Positions 1-5,663 are shown, counted from the stretch's first letter. The stretch: 5,774 nt of DNA from JAGBWK01 sp964490275 (GCA_964490275.1 CAZBBL010000129.1:1-5774); one strand, 5' to 3'. Program-made: numbers and translations. Notes: generated from the sequence alone by a model not told the origin.

Positions 1-98
1 CTCTCGGCACTCGAATGATATATATGTTGCTACCGAGGAGACGCTCGCTGCGCTCACTTTCTCCTCGGTTACCTACAAGTTCGTCGCTCTCGCGACGA
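1..98 (+). repeat. R2 repeat, left copy: two consecutive hairpins
   Basis: This stretch matches 5345-5444 almost base for base, apart from a few substitutions and a net 3-bp indel near 29. It holds two inverted repeats. The first pairs ACCGAGGAGA (32-41) with TCTCCTCGGT (60-69) across an 18-nt loop. The second pairs TCGTCGC (81-87) with GCGACGA (92-98) around a TCTC loop. The first stem is identical in both copies and the second differs only at its outermost pair, while the loop and linker vary, so the element looks conserved as structure. It may begin before the window. About 34 bp of unremarkable sequence (99-131) separates it from the R3 array. Function unknown; a mobile or REP-like intergenic element is the likeliest reading. 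Confidence 0.8.
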
Positions 99-131
99 TA
101 TTTACCTGGTTTATAGGCTTTAGAGGATGGC

Positions 132-336
132 GGGCGAAATGAATTTCGCCCCTACAACGTTGACGCAACCTCTTGATGATGAGGCCATTGATGATGGGCG
201 GGCGAAATGAATTTCGCCCCTACAACGTTGACGCAACCTCTTGACGATGAGGCCATTGATGATGTGCGGGCGAAATGAATTTCGTCCCTACAATGAGGGT
301 GAAAACGCTTGAGGTTGAGGTGGTTGATGGGTGGAC
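132..336 (+). repeat. R3 tandem array, three ~68-bp units each headed by a stem-loop
   Basis: Units run 132-199, 200-267 and 268-336. Each opens with the inverted repeat GGGCGAAAT-GA-ATTTCGCCC (132-151, 200-219, 268-287) followed by CTACAA and a ~42-bp tail. The first two units are nearly identical. The third has a T in its right arm (ATTTCGTCC, allowing a G-U pair) and a diverged tail that aligns better to the unit at 5670-5738. The array ends 10 bp before the pldA stop codon, so it would be transcribed as the 3' end of pldA if there is readthrough. The stem has no adjacent U-run, so it is not a classical intrinsic terminator. From memory, stem-loops with a TAGGGGCG edge are common dispersed repeats in many bacterial genomes; this link is not verified here. 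Confidence 0.85.
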
Positions 337-346
337 GGTGATGGGA

Positions 347-1192
347 TTAGTAGTCGGAGAAGAGTGTGGGGCGGATGACGAAGCCGATGCGGAGTTGGGA
401 GTGGAATTTGTTGTAGTCGAGGAGGCCTTCGCCGTATCCGTTGTAATATTGGAGGAAAAGGGATTGGTTTTGGCGGTTGCCAAGCTGGTAAGATAGTTCG
501 ACGATGGTGTTGTAGTTGAGGTTCCAGCCGCGGCGTTTGACGAGGACTACGGAGGCAGAGAATCGGCGGTTGTCGGAGAGGTAGGATGTGCCGACTTGGT
601 AGATGCCGCAATAGTCGAGGATGTCTTTGTTGTTTTCGCCGTCGATGATTGGGATCCAAGCTTTGCCATGGACGCTGAGGTTGCGGTCGATGATGATGTT
701 AGCGCCGAGTGTGACGCGGTTCCAAGAGCGTGATTGGATGCTGTCGCGGCCGTTGCTTTCGTGCTCTATTTGGAAGGTGAGTTTGCCGATATATCGGTTT
801 TTGGAGAATAGGGGTTTGGCGAGACCGATGCCGGGGTTGAAGTTGAGGTCGGTCATAGGGAGCGACTCTTGGAGGACGTTCCAAAAGACTTTTTGGGTAT
901 AGAAGAGGTAGAGGTAGGTGTTGCCGGGGAGTGTACTTTTGGTAAGTTTCTGGGAGATAGATATTTGAAATTTGACGTTGGTGTTTTCTTTGGTGGCTTT
1001 GGGGCCGACAGAGGGGCCAAAGATGAAGTAGTTGTCTTTGTAGAGGGTAAAGTAGGGGCCTTTGTCGAATTGACGACGTACGCTGTCGGTGTCGATTCTG
1101 ACGGAGTCGCGCTCGGTGACGATTTGGGCGCCGAGGGGGAGATTTAGGGCCGACAAAAAGGCCAATAATATGGTAAGAAGTAGCTTTTTCAT
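347..1192 (-). CDS. pldA: Outer-membrane phospholipase A1 (OMPLA family)
   Basis: A 281-residue protein predicted to be a 12-stranded outer-membrane beta-barrel that hydrolyses acyl chains from phospholipids, typically calcium-dependent and active as a dimer when lipid asymmetry is lost. The diagnostic block HESNGRDSIQSRSWNR (residues 144-159) contains the catalytic His144, Ser146 and Asn158, matching E. coli His142, Ser144 and Asn156, plus Arg149 and Ser154 where the E. coli enzyme binds calcium. The C-terminal GYGEGLLDYN (252-261) is also OMPLA-like. Residues 1-22 form a signal peptide (MKKLLL start, hydrophobic core, likely cleavage LGA|Q). I chose ATG at 1192 because the frame-open ATG at 1288 would put 32 non-signal residues before this signal peptide. 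No good Bacteroidetes promoter is visible; TAACTTTA at 1212-1205 is the nearest -7-like match. All catalytic residues are present, so the enzyme is probably active. Confidence 0.93.
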   Translation of the reverse strand: MKKLLLTILLAFLSALNLPLGAQIVTERDSVRIDTDSVRRQFDKGPYFTLYKDNYFIFGPSVGPKATKENTNVKFQISISQKLTKSTLPGNTYLYLFYTQKVFWNVLQESLPMTDLNFNPGIGLAKPLFSKNRYIGKLTFQIEHESNGRDSIQSRSWNRVTLGANIIIDRNLSVHGKAWIPIIDGENNKDILDYCGIYQVGTSYLSDNRRFSASVVLVKRRGWNLNYNTIVELSYQLGNRQNQSLFLQYYNGYGEGLLDYNKFHSQLRIGFVIRPTLFSDY

Positions 1193-1262
1193 AAAATTAG
1201 GGTGTAAAGTTAGGGAAGATTTGGCAAAAAAAATAGCGACGGATGTCTTATTTTCTTTTCTG

Positions 1263-1297
1263 TTTAGCTTAATTAAGCGCCAAATCACTTATCTTTG
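1263..1297 (+). promoter_or_regulatory. Bacteroidetes-type promoter for the lipoprotein-comM pair
   Basis: TATCTTTG at 1290-1297 is an exact match to the Bacteroidetes primary-sigma -7 consensus TAnnTTTG. The -33 element is weaker: TTTA at 1263-1266, 23 bp upstream, against a usual TTTG at about 19-21. The box ends only 2 bp before ATG 1300, so transcription would be expected to start at about 1302-1305, on or next to the start codons. The -7 match is strong and the -33 match is poor. Confidence 0.6.
1267..1278. promoter_or_regulatory. Perfect 12-bp palindrome in the divergent promoter region
   Basis: GCTTAATTAAGC is fully self-complementary and sits in the 107-bp gap between divergent pldA and the lipoprotein gene. 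It lies just upstream of the -7 box at 1290-1297, in the place of a spacer operator. It could bind a dimeric regulator, but AT-rich palindromes of this size can occur by chance and no second copy is visible in the window. Confidence 0.3.
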
Positions 1298-1299
1298 CA

Positions 1300-2271
1300 A
1301 TGATGAAACGACATATCTTGACTCTGATAGCAGCGATAATCATGATGGCGATATCGACATCGTGTGGCGGGCGAAAGCATTTCAACGTCGAGGGGACGCT
1401 CGAGGGAATGGGTTCGCAGCCTGTCTTTGCGTTTTACCTGGCCGACAACCGCGTGGCAGTCGACACCGTGGAGGTAATAAAGGACAAATTTAAGCTGGAG
1501 GGCTATAGCGAGACGCCGACAGTGGTAGAGCTCTACACGCGTGGTGGTGGCCTTATCGGGCGGTTTATCGCATGTCCGGGCGACGAGTTTAAGATGGGTG
1601 TGCCTCAAGGTGGCGCTGAGCGCATAGTGTTTAAGGAAAGCCTGAGCAACAGTGAGTTGATGACATTTCTCGAGGAGCATCCGGCAGCCGAGCGCAACAA
1701 GGCGATAGCAAAATATGTGAAGGCCAACCCGACAAACATAGTGGCTGCTGCGCTGCTGCGCTACTATTATGACCCGAGCGACGACCCTGAGACGGCGGCA
1801 CGCTTGGCGGCGATGATTTCAGACGACAACCACCCTATCGTGGCCGATATGCAGGCGCTGCTGTCGCCCTATCAGCGCAAGCAGGCGATAGGCTCATATA
1901 GGTTGGTGATACCCGACGATAGCTTAGTTACATTCCGTCCGGCGCGCCGGGGGCTGACGCTGATATGTTTCGATAATACCATTTCACTCACAGACACCAT
2001 CACAGACACTGTCGTAAGAAGATACAAACGACTGATAGACGCCAAGTTGACGGTGGCACATATACGTATGCGCCCCGACACTACCAATTGGTGGCGTATG
2101 CGCAAGCGCTATCCGTCGGGGGTAGATTTTTATTGGGCGGCAGAGGCTGAAGCCGGCGGCGATTTGCGTCGCGTAGGCATCGATAGCTATCCGTTGTTCG
2201 TGCTGACGGATTCTACGGGCAAACAGCTGCAACGCGTCCACGACATATTCGAGATAAAAATATCTGACTGA
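1300..2271 (+). CDS. Lipoprotein with DUF4369-like N-terminus and thioredoxin-like C-terminus lacking CXXC
   Basis: A 323-residue probable envelope lipoprotein of unknown function. MKRH followed by a hydrophobic stretch leads to STSC, with Cys22 as the likely lipidated residue. No acidic surface-export signal follows the cysteine, so a periplasm-facing location is inferred. Residues ~27-110 resemble the DUF4369 beta-domain found at the N-terminus of Bacteroidetes TlpA/AhpC-type thioredoxin lipoproteins (FNVEGTLEGM, later GDEFKM). Residues ~205-320 resemble a thioredoxin fold: strand LTLICFD (219-225), and SYPLFVLTDSTGKQL (296-310) carrying the cis-proline position and final hairpin. The CXXC motif expected after the first strand is absent (CFDNTIS); the only cysteines are 22, 92 and 223, so disulfide exchange is unlikely. 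ATG codons at 1300 and 1303 are both possible starts, and 1303 suits the predicted transcript start better. comM follows after 4 bp, implying co-transcription. Confidence 0.85.
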   Translation: MMKRHILTLIAAIIMMAISTSCGGRKHFNVEGTLEGMGSQPVFAFYLADNRVAVDTVEVIKDKFKLEGYSETPTVVELYTRGGGLIGRFIACPGDEFKMGVPQGGAERIVFKESLSNSELMTFLEEHPAAERNKAIAKYVKANPTNIVAAALLRYYYDPSDDPETAARLAAMISDDNHPIVADMQALLSPYQRKQAIGSYRLVIPDDSLVTFRPARRGLTLICFDNTISLTDTITDTVVRRYKRLIDAKLTVAHIRMRPDTTNWWRMRKRYPSGVDFYWAAEAEAGGDLRRVGIDSYPLFVLTDSTGKQLQRVHDIFEIKISD

Positions 2272-2275
2272 TATC

Positions 2276-3847
2276 ATGTTAGTAAAGACTTACGGCGCCG
2301 CTGTCCACGGCATCGACGCCATTTTGGTCACCATCGAGGCGGTGGTTGACAACGGTATAGGCTTCACCATCGTAGGATTGCCCGACACGGCAGTTCGCGA
2401 GAGTGGTGAGCGTGTGCAAAACGCGATGAAAAATTCGGGCGACGACTGGCCACGGCGTCATGTCGTCATCAATATGTCGCCTGCCGACGTCAGGAAGGAG
2501 GGTTCGGCCTACGACCTGCCTATCGCTATCGGTATATTGGCGGCCAACGAGAAGATACCCATAGAGCGCATGTCGCGTTTTTTGATAATGGGTGAGCTGT
2601 CGCTCGATGGGTCGATATTGCCGATAAAAGGAGCTCTGCCGATGGCCATAATGGCTCGTCAACAGGGGTTTGAGGGGATGATAGTGCCCTCGGCCAATGT
2701 CAGCGAGGCGGCTGTGGTAAACAATCTCGACGTCTATGGCATGAACCACCTGAGCGAGGTGATTGACTTTTTTCGCGGGGTGACGTCGCCGAAGCCGACC
2801 GTAATCAACACCCGCGAGGAGTTTGCTCGTGCGGTCGACATGACCGATATAGATTTTAGCGATGTGAAGGGGCAAGAAAACGTCAAGCGTGCGTTTGAAG
2901 TGGCGTGTGCCGGCGGCCACAATATATTGTTGGTGGGGCCTCCGGGGGCAGGCAAGTCGATGATGTCGAAGCGCCTGCCGTCGATATTGCCGCCACTTAC
3001 GCTCCAAGAGGCGCTGGAGACGACGAAGATTCACTCTGTTGCGGGGCAACTCAAGCGTGGGTCGATGTTGATGACGTCGCGCCCGTTTCGCTCGCCACAC
3101 CACACGATATCGCCGGTGGCACTGGTAGGTGGTGGCACCAATCCGATGCCGGGCGAGATTTCGTTGGCCCACAATGGGGTGTTGTTTCTCGATGAGTTTC
3201 CCGAGTTTAATAGGTCGGTATTGGAGGTGATGCGTCAACCGCTTGAAGACCGCCATATCACGATTTCGAGGGCCAAATATACTATCGACTATCCGGCAGG
3301 ATTTATGTTGGTAGCGTCGATGAATCCATGTCCGTGTGGCTACTACAACCACCCGACGAAGCCATGTACGTGTCCGCCGGGAGCCGTCAACAAGTATATC
3401 AATCGCATTTCCGGACCGCTGCTCGACCGTATCGACATACAGGTGGAGATATTGCCCGTGCCGTTCGACGAGCTGACAAAGATGCAACCGGGCGAGAGTT
3501 CGGCGTCGATACGCAGCCGCGTGGTAGTTGCACGTGCCCGACAGACCGAACGCTTTGCAAATGAGGCAAATATCTATTGCAATGCGCAGATGAACTCTCG
3601 CCAGTTGGCTAAATACTGCCGACTGGACGATGAGAGTCTGAGGCTGCTGAAGCAAGCGATGAACCGCTTTGATATGTCGGCTCGCGCCTACGATAGGATA
3701 TTGAAGGTGGCCCGCACTATTGCCGACCTTGAGGGCACTGCCGACATTCGACCTCAACATATCAGCGAGGCGGTGTCGTACCGCAATCTCGACCGCGCTT
3801 CGTGGGGCACGACGACAACGACCATACCTATCCCCTCTCGCCGGTAA
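2276..3847 (+). CDS. comM: ComM/YifB family AAA+ ATPase (Mg-chelatase-like)
   Basis: A 523-residue protein, full length for the family. ComM homologues are hexameric helicases that promote branch migration and heteroduplex extension when transforming DNA is integrated; the protein is also widely conserved in bacteria not known to be competent. The N-terminal ChlI/Lon-like domain (about 1-170) starts MLVKTYGAAVHGIDA and contains FTIVGLPDTAVRES and GSAYDLPIAIGIL. The ATPase core has Walker A GPPGAGKS (221-228), the FRSPHHTISP block (271-280) and Walker B GVLFLDEFPEF (301-311). A four-cysteine block, PCPCGYYNHPTKPCTC (351-366), follows and may bind zinc. The C-terminal domain carries SARAYDRILKVARTIADL (468-485), the sensor-2 arginine region. 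It starts 4 bp after the lipoprotein stop, so it is likely expressed from that promoter. The last ~14 residues are a low-complexity Thr/Pro/Arg tail. Repeat R1A begins 12 bp after the stop. Confidence 0.96.
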   Translation: MLVKTYGAAVHGIDAILVTIEAVVDNGIGFTIVGLPDTAVRESGERVQNAMKNSGDDWPRRHVVINMSPADVRKEGSAYDLPIAIGILAANEKIPIERMSRFLIMGELSLDGSILPIKGALPMAIMARQQGFEGMIVPSANVSEAAVVNNLDVYGMNHLSEVIDFFRGVTSPKPTVINTREEFARAVDMTDIDFSDVKGQENVKRAFEVACAGGHNILLVGPPGAGKSMMSKRLPSILPPLTLQEALETTKIHSVAGQLKRGSMLMTSRPFRSPHHTISPVALVGGGTNPMPGEISLAHNGVLFLDEFPEFNRSVLEVMRQPLEDRHITISRAKYTIDYPAGFMLVASMNPCPCGYYNHPTKPCTCPPGAVNKYINRISGPLLDRIDIQVEILPVPFDELTKMQPGESSASIRSRVVVARARQTERFANEANIYCNAQMNSRQLAKYCRLDDESLRLLKQAMNRFDMSARAYDRILKVARTIADLEGTADIRPQHISEAVSYRNLDRASWGTTTTTIPIPSRR

Positions 3848-3859
3848 GTGGCTCTTTGT

Positions 3860-3918
3860 TTTGGCAAAAGTGCCACATGTGGCAAAAAAACTAAATGGAC
3901 ATTTGGTAGATTTGATAA
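3860..3918 (+). repeat. R1 repeat copy A, palindromic core plus tail
   Basis: The core 3860-3898 is TTTGG, CAAAAG, the perfect palindrome TGCCACATGTGGCA (3871-3884), AAAAAA, CTAAA and TGG. The outer arms TTTGG/CTAAA are a wobble version of the TTTAG/CTAAA seen in the other copies and stand six bases from the inner palindrome on each side. The match to copies C and D continues through the TTTGATAA tail to 3918. It starts 12 bp after the comM stop and lies upstream of the ATPase promoter. The run after the palindrome is A rather than T on this strand, so it does not look like an intrinsic terminator for comM. Confidence 0.9.
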
Positions 3919-3933
3919 AAGCAGGTATATTTG
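3902..3933 (+). promoter_or_regulatory. Bacteroidetes-type promoter of the AAA_14 ATPase gene
   Basis: TTTG at 3902-3905 (-33) and TATATTTG at 3926-3933 (-7) are both exact consensus matches with a 20-bp spacer, the textbook Bacteroidetes arrangement. The -33 lies inside the tail of repeat R1A, whereas the -7 is unique to this copy: R1C and R1D lack TAnnTTTG at that position. The expected transcript start is about 3939-3941, at the left arm of repeat R1B, giving a ~35-nt leader that contains the R1B palindrome. Confidence 0.7.
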
Positions 3934-3935
3934 CA

Positions 3936-3974
3936 TTTAGCAAAACTGCCACATGTGGCAAAAATACTAAATGG
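3936..3974 (+). repeat. R1 repeat copy B, core only, in the ATPase 5' leader
   Basis: TTTAG (3936-3940), palindrome TGCCACATGTGGCA (3947-3960), CTAAA (3967-3971), then TGG ending 1 bp before the ATPase ATG. It differs from the other cores at two bases (CAAAAC for CAAAAG, AAAATA for AAAAAA), and its tail is replaced by the coding sequence. Its position between promoter and start codon makes it a candidate operator or leader structure for the ATPase. As RNA the inner stem is short (5 bp with a CAUG loop), so a DNA-level dyad for a dimeric protein is the more natural reading. Confidence 0.88.
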
Positions 3975-3975
3975 C

Positions 3976-5229
3976 ATGAATATTAATCGTGATAGTTATC
4001 TAAACCAACTCATTGAGGGCCAAGGCAATAATCTAATAAAAATTATTACCGGCATAAGACGTTGCGGCAAGTCGTTTTTGCTGTTTGAACTCTTCTATAA
4101 GCACCTGAAAGATAGCGGCATTGACGATGATCATATCATACAAGTCGACCTCGAAGACATTCGCAACATAGAGCTACACGACCCTATAGCTTTAGTTAAG
4201 TACATTGATAAACAGACAGTTGACAACAGTCAATATTATATACTCTTAGACGAGGTGCAATATGTCGACAAATTTGAAGATGTGCTCAACAGCTATTTAA
4301 AGAAGCCTAATGTCGACGTTTATGTAACGGGGAGTAACTCTAAATTTCTATCAAGCGATATAGCAACGCGATTTAGAGGTCGAGGCGACGAGATTCACGT
4401 CTATCCCCTATCATTCAGTGAATACTACAAAGGGATTGGAGGCGACATATATTTGGCATGGCAAGACTATTTGGTATATGGAGGATTGCCCCAGATATTG
4501 TTTTTAAAATCAGACCAGAGTAAGCAGCAATATTTAAAAAATCTGTGCAACACGGTATATATTAAGGATTTACAAGAGCGCAACAAGATACAGAAAACGG
4601 CTGAATTTGAGCAGCTTATAACGATTATGGCCTCAACGATAGGTGCGCCTTGCAACCCAACAAAACTTGCTAACACATATAAAACCGCCATACACAGCGC
4701 GATAACGCCACAAACCATCACTACGTATCTAAAATACTACCAAGACGCATTCATGCTTGAGAAAGCACAACGATACGACGTGAAAGGGAGGAAATATATC
4801 AACAGCCTTTCAAAATATTATTTTAGCGACATGGGCATTCGCAATGCATTGCTCGATTTCAGACAGCAAGAAGAGACTCATATAATGGAGAATATCATCT
4901 ACAACGAACTGAGAATCAGGGGCTATTCGGTAGATGTAGGAATCGTGGAAACGAAATATCGCGACGAGAATCAGAGTTGGCAACGGAAACAACTCGAGGT
5001 AGACTTCGTGGCTACACTTGGGTCGAAATGCTACTACATTCAGTCGGCATTGGCCTTGCCTGACGAGGAAAAACGGAGGCAAGAGAGTGCATCGCTGCGT
5101 AATATAAAGGACAATTTCCGCAAAATAATCATCGTAAAAGAGAGGATAAAACCTTGGTATGACGCCAATGGAATATTGACGATTGGTTTGTTTGATTTCT
5201 TGCTAAATCGCGAGGTTATAGATTTTTGA
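3976..5229 (+). CDS. AAA_14 / DUF4143 ATPase
   Basis: A 417-residue ATP-binding protein of a large family whose cellular role is mostly unknown. The AAA domain (about 1-175) has Walker A GIRRCGKS (26-33), Walker B YYILLDEVQ (87-95), the sensor-1-like YVTGSNS (116-122) and the family block RFRGRGDEIHVYPLSFSEY (132-150). Residues about 205-285 look like a winged helix. The C-terminal DUF4143 region resembles a PD-(D/E)xK fold, but the expected E-x-K after EVDF (341-344) reads IQSA (355-358), so nuclease activity is doubtful. I chose ATG 3976 (MNINRDSY); an in-frame TTG at 3931 would add 15 residues translated from repeat R1B. The gene has its own promoter at 3902-3933 and is bounded by R1B and R1C. 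Hand counts over three sampled 60-bp lines give about 38% GC, against about 61% for three lines of comM, suggesting acquisition from elsewhere. Confidence 0.92.
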   Translation: MNINRDSYLNQLIEGQGNNLIKIITGIRRCGKSFLLFELFYKHLKDSGIDDDHIIQVDLEDIRNIELHDPIALVKYIDKQTVDNSQYYILLDEVQYVDKFEDVLNSYLKKPNVDVYVTGSNSKFLSSDIATRFRGRGDEIHVYPLSFSEYYKGIGGDIYLAWQDYLVYGGLPQILFLKSDQSKQQYLKNLCNTVYIKDLQERNKIQKTAEFEQLITIMASTIGAPCNPTKLANTYKTAIHSAITPQTITTYLKYYQDAFMLEKAQRYDVKGRKYINSLSKYYFSDMGIRNALLDFRQQEETHIMENIIYNELRIRGYSVDVGIVETKYRDENQSWQRKQLEVDFVATLGSKCYYIQSALALPDEEKRRQESASLRNIKDNFRKIIIVKERIKPWYDANGILTIGLFDFLLNREVIDF

Positions 5230-5334
5230 TTTAGCAAAAGTGCCACATGTGGCAAAAAAACTAAATGGATATTTGGCAGATTTGATAATGGCGGGAGGTA
5301 TGCATGTCGCCGGAAGCCTCTGAGGGTGAAGCAC
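5228..5334 (+). repeat. R1 repeat copy C, full 107-bp unit
   Basis: It begins on the last two bases of the ATPase stop codon. The core is 5230-5268 with the palindrome at 5241-5254, followed by the TTTGATAATGG tail and a segment with GCATGTCGCCGGAAGC and GTGAAGCAC. The whole unit matches 5557-5663 at a constant offset of 329 bp with about ten differences, mostly in the last 25 bases. The tail contains an ATG (5304) that opens a short reading frame running into R2, judged spurious. Confidence 0.9.
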
Positions 5335-5344
5335 AAGCGACTAC

Positions 5345-5444
5345 CTCTCGGCACTCGAATGATATATGTATGTCGACTACCGAGGAGACCTTCGCTGCGC
5401 TCAGTTTCTCCTCGGTTAACTACAAGCTCGTCGCTCTCGCGACG
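5345..5444 (+). repeat. R2 repeat, right copy: two consecutive hairpins
   Basis: Direct repeat of 1-98. Stem one is ACCGAGGAGA (5379-5388) with TCTCCTCGGT (5407-5416). Stem two is CGTCGC (5429-5434) with GCGACG (5439-5444) around TCTC. It sits between an R1 unit and an R3 unit. The spacing from its second hairpin to the next R3 stem (33 bp) is almost the same as in the left copy (34 bp), although that spacer sequence has diverged. Confidence 0.85.
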
Positions 5445-5477
5445 TATTCGCTTGAATTTCTGGTGGTTGATGATGGC

Positions 5478-5518
5478 AGGCGAAATTAATTTCGCCCCTA
5501 CAATGTTGATGGAAACCT
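5478..5518 (+). repeat. R3 repeat, fourth copy, interrupted tail
   Basis: AGGCGAAAT-TA-ATTTCGCCC (5478-5497) followed by CTACAATG and GATGGAAACCT, as in the copy at 5670. The outermost stem pair is lost (A for G) and the loop dinucleotide is TA rather than the GA of the left array. After 5518 the tail departs from the family; 5519-5556 contains an AGGCGT stretch that may be its displaced end, but otherwise I see nothing recognisable there. Confidence 0.75.
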
Positions 5519-5556
5519 CGTTTTAGCATTGCAACCGACTTAGCATCAGGCGTCAC

Positions 5557-5663
5557 GATTTAGCAAAAGTGCCACATGTGGCAAAAAAACTAAATGGATA
5601 TTTAGCAGATTTGATAATGGCGGGAGATATGCATGTCGCCGGAAGCGTTTGAGAGTGAAGCAC
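5557..5663 (+). repeat. R1 repeat copy D, full 107-bp unit
   Basis: The core is 5559-5597 with the palindrome TGCCACATGTGGCA at 5570-5583 and outer arms TTTAG (5559-5563) and CTAAA (5590-5594). The tail matches copy C through GTGAAGCAC. Unlike copy C it passes straight into an R3 element after 6 bp, with no R2 between. No gene is adjacent within the window, showing that the element also occurs away from the ATPase gene. Confidence 0.9.

Noticed and set aside
132..336. CRISPR array
   Set aside because: The whole 68-bp unit is repeated, including the part that would be spacer; there are no unique spacers and no cas genes.
275..902. Several plus- and minus-strand open frames over pldA (e.g. 275-496, 288-659, 621-902)
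   Set aside because: They overlap a well-supported phospholipase and have low-complexity or Arg/Pro-rich products without motifs.
1193..1288. N-terminal extension of pldA to ATG 1288
   Set aside because: It would place 32 residues before an intact signal peptide and would use the divergent promoter region as coding sequence.
3860..3898. R1 as an intrinsic terminator for comM or the ATPase
   Set aside because: The inner stem is short and is followed by A rather than T on the coding strand.
2279..3961. A 560-codon open frame on the minus strand opposite comM
   Set aside because: It mirrors a clear comM gene, its product is Arg/His-rich without recognisable motifs, and long antisense frames are expected opposite GC-rich coding sequence.
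3931..3975. TTG start adding 15 residues to the ATPase
   Set aside because: The extra residues are a translation of repeat R1B, and the TTG lies within the -7 box, before the expected transcript start.
5304..5489. A 61-codon plus-strand frame (and 5326-5526) as a small gene
   Set aside because: It is made from R1 tail plus R2. Comparing the matching R2 frame at the left end, four of five substitutions in the aligned 3' part change the amino acid, so there is no sign of protein-level conservation.
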